DNA from: Deltaproteobacteria bacterium RIFCSPLOWO2_02_FULL_57_26
GTDB taxonomy: Bacteria; Desulfobacterota; Binatia; UBA9968
Direction of reading: 5' to 3'
Assembly: GCA_001798455.1 (NCBI GenBank)
Contig: MGSI01000122.1
Location: 1 to 5,651, forward strand
Length of the DNA: 5,651 bases
Made by a program: the position numbers and the translations under genes. Within the stretch, counting starts at the first letter, position 1, and every line of letters starts with the position of its first letter. Below, one piece after another: positions 1 to 5,651 of this stretch. The notes beneath the pieces are model-generated. The model saw only the letters and a list, made by a program, of their open reading frames with translations, did no database searches and was not told the origin of the DNA.

Positions 1-74
1 GGCAGATGAAAAGACCCATAAGACAGAAAGTCCTTAACCTGAGCCTGCCACAGAGTCGTGGGCTAATTGGGCTA

Positions 75-104
75 TTGACTTTCGCCGAACCGCTAATTTA
101 TAAA
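75..104 (+). promoter_or_regulatory. Candidate sigma70-type promoter for the three-gene unit
   Basis: TTGACT at 75-80 matches the -35 consensus at five of six positions. TATAAA at 99-104 matches the -10 consensus at five of six. The spacer is 18 bases, close to the preferred 17. Transcription would start near 111-113, giving a leader of about 65 bases before the first gene. No other equally good pair was seen in the leader. The match is by eye only, and the vegetative sigma factor of this organism is unknown, so this is a reasonable candidate rather than a firm call. Confidence 0.5.
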
Positions 105-163
105 CCCCTGTCAGATCTTTTTCTTTTTTTCCCGAGGCTCCAGGCATAGGTTCCTAACGCGAA

Positions 164-170
164 AGGGGGG
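164..170 (+). promoter_or_regulatory. Ribosome binding site of the substrate-binding protein gene
   Basis: AGGGGGG ends five bases before the ATG at 176. It is a G-rich, imperfect Shine-Dalgarno sequence, weaker than the AGGAGG in front of the next gene. It supports the ATG at 176, which is also the start that places a signal peptide directly at the N terminus. Confidence 0.55.
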
Positions 171-175
171 ACATC

Positions 176-1189
176 ATGCAGGGGAAAATTTTGCCGCCCG
201 TCTTAGCCCTAGTTCTATCCTTGTGTTTTGTGGGCGGGGGCCCGTTGACCGTTCGAGCGGAGTCTCGGAAGCTGGCCGTCGGCATTTCTGCCCTCAGCGC
301 CGGGTACTCTCCCCTCTATATCGCTAAAGGAGGCGGGTTCTTTGAAAAGTTTGGGCTCGATGTGGACCTGATCTTGATGGAGAGCAGCCCCATCGTCCAT
401 GGACTCATCGCGGGAGACGTCAAATTGGCAGGGGTTGGCGCCACACGTATTGTGGCTAGCAACGTGGAGGGCTCGGGAATCCTGATCCTCTCCGCGATGA
501 ACGATCGCCAGCCCTACGTGCTCTTGGTGCCCCCGGAAATCAAAGAGCCGTCGCAGTTAAAGGGGAAGAAAGTCGGGGTGGCACAGTTTGGCGGCCTGGA
601 CGATACCGCGATGCGCTTTGCATTGTTGAAACTGGGCCTCAACCCGGAGAAAGATGTGACGATCATCCAGGCGGGCGGAAAAGCAACGCGCTTTTCGGCT
701 CTTCAAAAAGGCGCGTTGTCGGCCATCGTCATCGATCCCCCGTATACGCTAGCCGCGAAAAAACTTGGCTTGCATTTTCTCTTCGATTTCATCGAGTCGA
801 GCCCGAAAACCGTTTATGGCACGGTCTCGGCAAAGGACTCCTTCATCAAACAAAACCCTGACACGATCCGGAACTTTCTCAAGGCGTACATAACCGCCAT
901 CCAGTTCTACAAGGCCCACAAGCCCGAGAGCATCAAGATTATGGCGAAATATATGAGGATCGACATGCCGGCGAAAGCAGAAGAAATGGAAGAAACTTAC
1001 AACGCGTTTGTGAGAGCGCAGAAGTGTAAGCCGTATATCGAGAAGGAAAACGTGCAGAATCTGCTCAACGAGCTGGGGGAAAGAATGCCCAAGGCCCGAA
1101 CCGCCGATCCTCAGAGGTTTGTGAACATGCAGTTTCTGAAAGACTTGGATGATAGCGGCTTTATCGATTCCGCGTGCAAGGAGAACTGA
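176..1189 (+). CDS. ABC transporter substrate-binding protein, NMT1/THI5/SsuA-like
   Basis: Predicted periplasmic solute-binding protein of 337 residues, type 2 fold. Residues 1-28 form a Sec signal peptide with a hydrophobic core at about 5-22 and a likely signal peptidase I site after Val-Arg-Ala (26-28). Cys17 is not in a proper lipobox because Leu occupies the -1 position, so a lipoprotein is unlikely. Family signatures follow: SPLYIAKGGGFFEKFGLDV (45-63), LKGKKVGV (128-135), LGLNPEKDVTII (153-164), and a helix-to-strand segment ending in IDPPY (186-190). Length is normal for the family. Relatives bind sulfonates, nitriles, pyrimidine precursors or aromatic compounds, and the ligand here cannot be told. 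No permease or ATPase gene is in view. The gene lies 42 bases upstream of hyuA with no terminator between them, which suggests it delivers the substrate of the downstream enzyme (inference). The family call is firm; the ligand is unknown. Confidence 0.9.
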   Translation: MQGKILPPVLALVLSLCFVGGGPLTVRAESRKLAVGISALSAGYSPLYIAKGGGFFEKFGLDVDLILMESSPIVHGLIAGDVKLAGVGATRIVASNVEGSGILILSAMNDRQPYVLLVPPEIKEPSQLKGKKVGVAQFGGLDDTAMRFALLKLGLNPEKDVTIIQAGGKATRFSALQKGALSAIVIDPPYTLAAKKLGLHFLFDFIESSPKTVYGTVSAKDSFIKQNPDTIRNFLKAYITAIQFYKAHKPESIKIMAKYMRIDMPAKAEEMEETYNAFVRAQKCKPYIEKENVQNLLNELGERMPKARTADPQRFVNMQFLKDLDDSGFIDSACKEN

Positions 1190-1220
1190 GAGTTCCGCTG
1201 ACAAAATCTTATCTGCGTAA

Positions 1221-1226
1221 AGGAGG
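1221..1226 (+). promoter_or_regulatory. Strong Shine-Dalgarno that fixes the GTG start of hyuA
   Basis: A perfect AGGAGG lies five bases before the GTG at 1232. The next in-frame ATG is codon 44, well after the conserved nucleotide-binding motif at codons 13-20, so the GTG start is required for an intact protein. Confidence 0.85.
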
Positions 1227-1231
1227 GAGAC

Positions 1232-3337
1232 GTGAAAACCGAGGAGAAGGGCTACATTATCGGAGTTGACACCGGTGGGACGTTCACCGATGTGGTCCTA
1301 CTAAAACCCAACGGAGAGTTTGTAACCGGAAAGGCGCCGACCACGCCCGCCGACTTTTCCATGGGCGTCACCAACGCCGTTACGGAGGTCGCGCGCCAGA
1401 TGGGGCTGCCTTTGGAGGAACTGCTCACCCGCATGGCGTACTTTAAGCACGGAACCACCGTGGCCACCAACGCGCTCATCACCCGAAGCGGCGCCAAAGT
1501 CGGCTTGATCACCACCCGCGGCTTCGAGGACACCACCCTCATCATGCGCGCCATCGGGCGCGTTGACGGCCTGCCGGAGGAGGAAGTCCGCCACGTGACC
1601 CACGTCACCAAGCCCGAGCCGCTGGTCCCGCGGCGATTGATCCGCGGCGTCTCGGAGCGCATCGATTATCAGGGGCAGGTTCTCATCCCGCTGAGTCAAC
1701 CGGAGCTGGACAGCGCCGTCGCCGAGCTGGTCGAGAAGCAGGGCTGCAACGCCCTCGCGGTGAGCCTGCTCCATGCCTGGGCGAATCCCGCGCACGAGAA
1801 CGCGATCCGTGAGCGTTTGAGCCAGCTCTACCCGAATGGAAAGGTCTTTTTGAGCTTCGGCAGCGATCTGGCCCAGGTGGCCGGGGAGTACGCGCGCGCG
1901 AACACGGCGATCGTCAACGCCTTTGTCGGCCCGACGGTGCAGCGCTACTTGAACGATCTTGAGAAGAAGCTGCGCGGCGGCGGCCTGCACGGGCCGTTTC
2001 TGGTTATGCAGGGGAACGGCGGGCTCACGAGCCGAGAGCAGAGCATTCCGATCACCAACCTTCAGTCCGGGCCGGCAGGCGGCATGATCGCTTCCGCGTA
2101 CATGTCGGGCCTTCTCGGGCACGGCAAGGTGCTGACGACGGACATGGGGGGGACGAGCTTCGACGTGAGCCTGATCGCCGACGGATTCTGGAAGTACGCC
2201 GAAGAGCCGATCTTCGACCGGTTCCGGATCCTCCAGCCGATCGCGGAGATCGAGTCGATCGGCGCCGGCGGGGGCACGATCGCCCGGGTCGACGAGGTTA
2301 CCGGACGGCTCCTCGTCGGTCCGCAAAGCGCGGGCGCTCATCCCGGCCCGGTCTGCTATGACGAAGGCGGGGAGGAAGTCACGGTGACCGATGTGGATGT
2401 GCTGCTGGGATACATCGATCCGAATTATTTCCTCGGCGGGCGCAAGCGCCTGAACAAGGCGAAGGCCGAGAAGGCCGTGCGCGAGAAGATCGCGGGCCGG
2501 CTGAAGCTGGAGGTTATGGAGGCGGCGGCGGGAATCTATGAGATCATCAACAACAAGATGTCGGACCTTATCCGGCGCCAGATCGTGAAGAGCGGTTACC
2601 TGCCCGAGGATTTTGTCCTCTACGCCTTCGGTGGCGCCGGTCCCGTGCACGCAGTGGAGTTCGCGCGCGAGCTCGGCATCCGGGAGATCTATATCTTCCC
2701 CACCTCAGCGGTTTTTTCCGCCTTTGGCGCGGCCATGGCGGACGTCATTCATTCCCGGGTGATGACCTATCACGCGGTCATGCCCATCGATCCGAACGTC
2801 ATCAACGAGCGTCTGCAGGCGGTGGAGCAGGAACTGCTGGCGCTCATGGCGAGCGAGGACTTCACTCGCGAGCAGGTCACCCTGCGCCGCTTCGTCTCGA
2901 TGCGCTTTCGCCGGCAGACCTACGGCGTGGAACTCGCGCTGCCCTGGGATCGTCTCGATGCCGGGCGCGTAAACGAACTGGCCCGTCTGTTCGAGGCGAA
3001 GTATGAGGACTTATACGGCAAGGGGGCGGGATTTTCTCAGGCTGGGATCGAGATCAATACCCTGCGCGTCGACGCGGTGGGGCAGGTGCCCAAGCCGCTC
3101 CTCACCCGGGACACGGGGCGTGGCGGCGACGGCGGCCAGGCCCGCAAGGGCTCGCGGTCGGCCTTCTTCGACCAGCGTTTCGTAGAAACCGCTATCTACG
3201 ATTACACCCGGCTCGGTCCGGGCGCTGTCGTCACCGGCCCGGCCATTATCGAGGCGCCTTTGACCACGATTGTCGTCCCGCCGGGGTACCGGGGCACCGT
3301 GGATAGCTATCACAACATTATTATCACGGAAAGCTAG
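1232..3337 (+). CDS. hyuA: Hydantoinase/oxoprolinase subunit A; acetone carboxylase beta-like
   Basis: Cytoplasmic ATP-binding subunit of a HyuAB-type enzyme, 701 residues, full length for the family. The N-terminal domain (about 8-190) opens with the actin/sugar-kinase-like phosphate loop DTGGTFTD (13-20), followed by KHGTTVATNALI (72-83). The central hydantoinase A domain (about 210-500) shows GEYARANTAIVNAFVGP (218-234), MQGNGGL (259-265), QSGPAGG (278-284), the second phosphate motif DMGGTSFDVS (304-313), GAGGGTIA (344-351), PGPVCYDEGG (371-380), TDVDVLLG (386-393) and FGGAGPVHA (466-474). The C-terminal domain (about 515-700) ends in a typical GPAIIEAPLTT (669-679). Family members use ATP to activate a carbonyl or amide substrate together with HyuB (5-oxoprolinase, N-methylhydantoinase, acetone and acetophenone carboxylases). 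The partner gene starts 10 bases after the stop. The gamma-like tail on that partner points to a carboxylase-type complex, but the exact substrate is unknown. Confidence 0.92.
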   Translation: MKTEEKGYIIGVDTGGTFTDVVLLKPNGEFVTGKAPTTPADFSMGVTNAVTEVARQMGLPLEELLTRMAYFKHGTTVATNALITRSGAKVGLITTRGFEDTTLIMRAIGRVDGLPEEEVRHVTHVTKPEPLVPRRLIRGVSERIDYQGQVLIPLSQPELDSAVAELVEKQGCNALAVSLLHAWANPAHENAIRERLSQLYPNGKVFLSFGSDLAQVAGEYARANTAIVNAFVGPTVQRYLNDLEKKLRGGGLHGPFLVMQGNGGLTSREQSIPITNLQSGPAGGMIASAYMSGLLGHGKVLTTDMGGTSFDVSLIADGFWKYAEEPIFDRFRILQPIAEIESIGAGGGTIARVDEVTGRLLVGPQSAGAHPGPVCYDEGGEEVTVTDVDVLLGYIDPNYFLGGRKRLNKAKAEKAVREKIAGRLKLEVMEAAAGIYEIINNKMSDLIRRQIVKSGYLPEDFVLYAFGGAGPVHAVEFARELGIREIYIFPTSAVFSAFGAAMADVIHSRVMTYHAVMPIDPNVINERLQAVEQELLALMASEDFTREQVTLRRFVSMRFRRQTYGVELALPWDRLDAGRVNELARLFEAKYEDLYGKGAGFSQAGIEINTLRVDAVGQVPKPLLTRDTGRGGDGGQARKGSRSAFFDQRFVETAIYDYTRLGPGAVVTGPAIIEAPLTTIVVPPGYRGTVDSYHNIIITES

Positions 3338-3340
3338 GAG
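3336..3340 (+). promoter_or_regulatory. Shine-Dalgarno overlapping the hyuA stop; sets the hyuB start
   Basis: AGGAG overlaps the TAG stop of hyuA (3335-3337) and sits seven bases before the ATG at 3348. The frame is also open from an ATG at 3270 inside hyuA, but the extra 26 residues encoded there are only the hyuA end read in another frame and do not resemble HyuB. The ATG at 3348 is therefore the better start. The arrangement suggests translational coupling of the two subunits. Confidence 0.8.
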
Positions 3341-3347
3341 AAGCGTC

Positions 3348-5594
3348 ATGAGGGAGACAACAACCACCCAACTCAGTCCCATTCGGTACGAGATCTTTGT
3401 CCATCGATTGTGGGCCATCGGCGAAGAGGGACGGATAGCGCTGCAAAAGGTTTCAGCCTCCCCGATCGTCGTTCAGGGGGGCGAATGCATGTCGAGCTTC
3501 TATTCGCCTGACGGCACGATGATTCTGGCCTGCTCTGGGCATCTGCGCTTCGCCGCCGCGACCTCCGACGCCATCAAAAAGTTGATTGAGTGCTTCGGCG
3601 AGAGCCCGGGCTTCTTCGACGGGGACCAGATCTTCCATAACGACCCTTATGTGGCCGGCTCTCATACCTACGATCAGATGGTGGTCATGCCGATCTTCTA
3701 TAACGGCGAGCTGATCGCCTGGACCGCCTCGTCCTCCCACACCGCGGATACCGGCGGGCTCCTGCGCGGCGGGGCGACGGAAGTTTTTCATGAAGGCATC
3801 AAGATTCTCGGTCTCAAGGTGGTCGAGCGGGGCGAATTTCGCGAGGATGTCTTCAAGACCATCGTCGAGCAGTGCCGAGACCCGGAATACGTCGGGTTGG
3901 ATCTCAAGTCGCGCATCGCGGCCAACAATGTTTGTAGCCGCCGGTTGCTTGATCTGGTCGAAAAATTCGGCTCCGGGTTTATCAAAGCCGCCTGCCAGAA
4001 GCTGATTCGGGACTCGGAAGAGCTGGCGCGGGCGAAGCTTCGCGCCTTGCCTGACGGGACCTGGCGCTCGCGAATGTACGCGTCGGCGCTGGAGCCCAAA
4101 ACTCGCAAGTCCCAGCTGATTCCGATTCACGTCGAGATAAAGAAGCAGAAAGATGAGCTCTACATCGATCTAAGCGGCACCGGCCCTCAGATGAACAACG
4201 ATTTTAACTCCACGTTCCCGAGCACATTTGCGCACGTCACGATCGCGCTCACGAACCAGCTCTTCTGGGACGTTCCGTGGAACGACGGCAAGATGGTCCC
4301 CGTGCACTTGAAGGTCCCGGAGGGGAGCATCCTCAATTGCAAGTACCCGGCCGCCTGCGGGGCCGCGCCGATGATCGGGAACTTCCTCGTCGGGGCCTTG
4401 AGCGAATGTCTATCGAAGATGCTATATGCCGGCGGATTGAAGGACGACGTCAACGCCTGCTGGACCGGATGGTGGTACTGGGGCGGCCCGGGTTATCTCT
4501 ATGGCGGCCACAACCGGGAAGGGCTCACGACCGCGCAGGGGCTCTACGACATCCACGGCGGTGGCTTGGGGGCGGCGCCCACGCGCGACGGCGTCGACAG
4601 CGGGGGTCACATGAACATTCCCTCGGGGGGCATCTCGGACATCGAGCGCACTGAAATGCAGTATCCGTTCGTCTATTTTACCCGCCGCCATGTGCGCGAC
4701 GGGTATGGTTTCGGGAAATTCCGCGGCGGGGCCGGAAGCGAGCGGCTGCTCATGATCTATGGGTCAAAAGATGCCAGCGTCGATTTCAGGCCTTACGGAG
4801 CTGTCCCTCACGGCTCTTTCGGCCTCTTCGGGGCGCATCCGGTGGGGTTTGGCGGTACGCGAGTGCTTTTTACCACCGATCGGCTGATGGATCGGTTGGC
4901 CAAAGGGGAGTATCCGGCGGGACCGGACGAGGGGGTTCCGGGCGGCTGGGGCCAGCCGGTCGTGCCTGAAGGTAATCCGCCACGAATCCCGCTGCCGGAA
5001 TTTTCGTTGATTGCCGATTATACCCAGAGCGGCGGCGGCTTTGGCGACCCGCTGGATCGCGCGCCGGAGGCGGTGGAGCGGGATCTCCAGGAGGCGCTCG
5101 TCAGCCGGTCGACCGCCGAACGCCTGTATGGCGTGGTGCTGGATGAGGCGGGGACGGTCAACCGTCAAGCCACCGACAAGAAGCGGGAGTCTATTCGGGC
5201 CGAGCGGCGAAGCCGCGGCAAACCTCCGGCGGGAAAGACCAGCTCGGTTGCCCGGCGAAACGTCAACGGCTCCGTTGTCCTTCGGTTCCACGAATACCTG
5301 GAGGTCGCCTCAGCGGGAAATGAGCTGCTGATTCGTTGCCGTAAGTGCGGCCACGTATTTTGCTCTGCGGCAGAGAATTACAAGCTCTATGCTTTGGAGA
5401 TCCGCCGGGATCTCGATGAGCTGGCCGGGCACCGCGTTCCTTCGGGCGAGCCCTACGTCGGCCATTACCTGGAGTATGCCTGCCCGGGCTGTGTCACGCT
5501 TCTCCAGATAGATACCTACTGCCCGAGCCAGGGTGGAGAGACACCGCTTTGGGACATCCAACTGGATGCCCAAAGCTTGGCGCGTAGGTCGTAA
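3348..5594 (+). CDS. hyuB: HyuB / acetone carboxylase alpha-like subunit fused to a gamma-like zinc domain
   Basis: Cytoplasmic 748-residue partner of HyuA. Residues about 10-625 are a HyuB-family domain: FHNDPYVAGSHTYDQ (96-110), SSSHTADTGG (128-137), SGTGPQ (276-281), HGGGLGAAPTRDG (403-415), FGKFRGGAGSER (455-466), SGGGFGDPLDRAPE (561-574) and LYGVVLD (593-599). His106, Asp109 and His131 have the same spacing (3 and 22) as the Mn ligands I recall for acetone carboxylase alpha. A basic linker (about 611-640) leads to a C-terminal domain (640-748) that ordinary HyuB of about 520-600 residues lacks. It carries RCRKCGHVFC (663-672), ENYKL (676-680) and CPGC (712-715), and resembles the AcxC gamma subunit. 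The likely reaction is ATP-dependent carboxylation of a ketone-like substrate with HyuA. A hydantoinase or oxoprolinase role cannot be excluded. The fusion is in one uninterrupted frame. Confidence 0.9.
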   Translation: MRETTTTQLSPIRYEIFVHRLWAIGEEGRIALQKVSASPIVVQGGECMSSFYSPDGTMILACSGHLRFAAATSDAIKKLIECFGESPGFFDGDQIFHNDPYVAGSHTYDQMVVMPIFYNGELIAWTASSSHTADTGGLLRGGATEVFHEGIKILGLKVVERGEFREDVFKTIVEQCRDPEYVGLDLKSRIAANNVCSRRLLDLVEKFGSGFIKAACQKLIRDSEELARAKLRALPDGTWRSRMYASALEPKTRKSQLIPIHVEIKKQKDELYIDLSGTGPQMNNDFNSTFPSTFAHVTIALTNQLFWDVPWNDGKMVPVHLKVPEGSILNCKYPAACGAAPMIGNFLVGALSECLSKMLYAGGLKDDVNACWTGWWYWGGPGYLYGGHNREGLTTAQGLYDIHGGGLGAAPTRDGVDSGGHMNIPSGGISDIERTEMQYPFVYFTRRHVRDGYGFGKFRGGAGSERLLMIYGSKDASVDFRPYGAVPHGSFGLFGAHPVGFGGTRVLFTTDRLMDRLAKGEYPAGPDEGVPGGWGQPVVPEGNPPRIPLPEFSLIADYTQSGGGFGDPLDRAPEAVERDLQEALVSRSTAERLYGVVLDEAGTVNRQATDKKRESIRAERRSRGKPPAGKTSSVARRNVNGSVVLRFHEYLEVASAGNELLIRCRKCGHVFCSAAENYKLYALEIRRDLDELAGHRVPSGEPYVGHYLEYACPGCVTLLQIDTYCPSQGGETPLWDIQLDAQSLARRS
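5265..5591 (+). other. Acetone carboxylase gamma-like zinc-binding domain at the HyuB C terminus
   Basis: Residues 640-748 of HyuB. Six cysteines occur here: 664, 667 and 672, then 712, 715 and 725. The pairs C-x2-C (664/667) and CPGC (712/715), about 45 residues apart, are a plausible Zn(2+) site of zinc-ribbon type. The order of motifs (CGH-x-F-C, then E-N-Y-K-L, then an aromatic residue before CPGC, then a D/Q-I-x-L-D end) follows the small gamma subunit of acetone carboxylase as I remember it, where the first pair is C-x-C rather than C-x2-C. There is no internal Met or ribosome binding site at the junction that would let it be made as a separate protein. Confidence 0.7.
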
Positions 5595-5605
5595 TGCCGC
5601 ATCAT

Positions 5606-5627
5606 CCCGGGCGACCGTCAACCCGGG
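5606..5627 (+). terminator. Weak hairpin after hyuB; doubtful terminator
   Basis: Two copies of CCCGGG (5606-5611 and 5622-5627) can pair as a six-base all-GC stem with a ten-base loop, starting 12 bases after the hyuB stop. No T-run follows, so it is not a standard intrinsic terminator. It could stabilise the 3' end of the message or be chance in GC-rich DNA. The window ends 24 bases later, so it is not possible to tell whether the operon continues. Confidence 0.2.
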
Positions 5628-5651
5628 GCCTGATCAGAATCGGCGTATAGA

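Noticed and set aside
118..130. T-rich tract that could end an upstream transcript
   Set aside because: No stable hairpin was found immediately before it, so it does not qualify as an intrinsic terminator.
6..149. Short open frame of 47 codons in the leader (ATG at 6, TAG at 147)
   Set aside because: No ribosome binding site is in view, no motif is recognised, and it runs through the promoter candidate and the T-rich tract. It is probably chance.
224..226. Cys17 in the signal peptide as a lipoprotein anchor
   Set aside because: The preceding residues are Leu-Ser-Leu. A lipobox needs a small residue (Gly, Ala or Ser) just before the Cys, and a good signal peptidase I site follows at 26-28.
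1301..2650. A 449-codon open frame on the minus strand inside hyuA
   Set aside because: It lies wholly antisense to a well-conserved hyuA, is rich in Arg, Asp, Ala and Leu as expected for a GC-rich shadow frame, and shows no recognisable domain.
3270..3347. Upstream start for hyuB at the ATG at 3270
   Set aside because: The extra 26 residues overlap conserved hyuA coding sequence, have no family similarity that I can see, and the ATG at 3348 has a good Shine-Dalgarno.
5594..5650. ATG overlapping the hyuB stop (TAATG), suggesting a coupled fourth gene
   Set aside because: The frame closes after 18 codons at the TAG at 5648-5650 and encodes nothing recognisable.

Overview
The window holds one compact plus-strand gene set, probably a single transcription unit: a secreted ABC-type substrate-binding protein (176-1189), a HyuA-family ATP-binding subunit (1232-3337) and a HyuB-family subunit (3348-5594). 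A sigma70-like promoter candidate lies upstream. Each gene has its own Shine-Dalgarno sequence. Gaps between genes are 42 and 10 bases, and neither contains a terminator.

HyuA and HyuB are the two large subunits of the hydantoinase / 5-oxoprolinase / acetone carboxylase superfamily, whose members use ATP to activate a carbonyl, lactam or imide substrate. The most notable feature is the C-terminal extension of HyuB (about residues 640-748, bases 5265-5591). It is not part of ordinary HyuB and looks like the small zinc-binding gamma subunit of acetone carboxylase (AcxC family), with C-x2-C near 664-667 and CPGC at 712-715. The locus therefore appears to encode all three parts of an acetone-carboxylase-type enzyme on two polypeptides, with alpha and gamma fused. 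The expected metal-binding His/Asp/His set is also present in the HyuB part. This favours an ATP-dependent carboxylase of a ketone or similar carbonyl compound over a plain hydantoinase, but the substrate cannot be read from the sequence.

The substrate-binding protein is of the NMT1/THI5/SsuA-like type, with a cleavable signal peptide. No permease or ATPase gene is in view. Its position suggests that it captures the enzyme's substrate or a related molecule in the periplasm and works with transporter parts encoded elsewhere.

Organism: a Gram-negative bacterium with fairly high GC (about 60% or more in the enzyme genes). Stand-alone NMT1-like binding proteins beside hyuAB genes are, to my knowledge, common in uncultured soil and sediment lineages (Binatota, Rokubacteria, Tectomicrobia-like groups). 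That placement is an inference from gene style only. Bases 1-74 carry no recognisable gene. Bases 5595-5651 hold only a short GC-rich inverted repeat.
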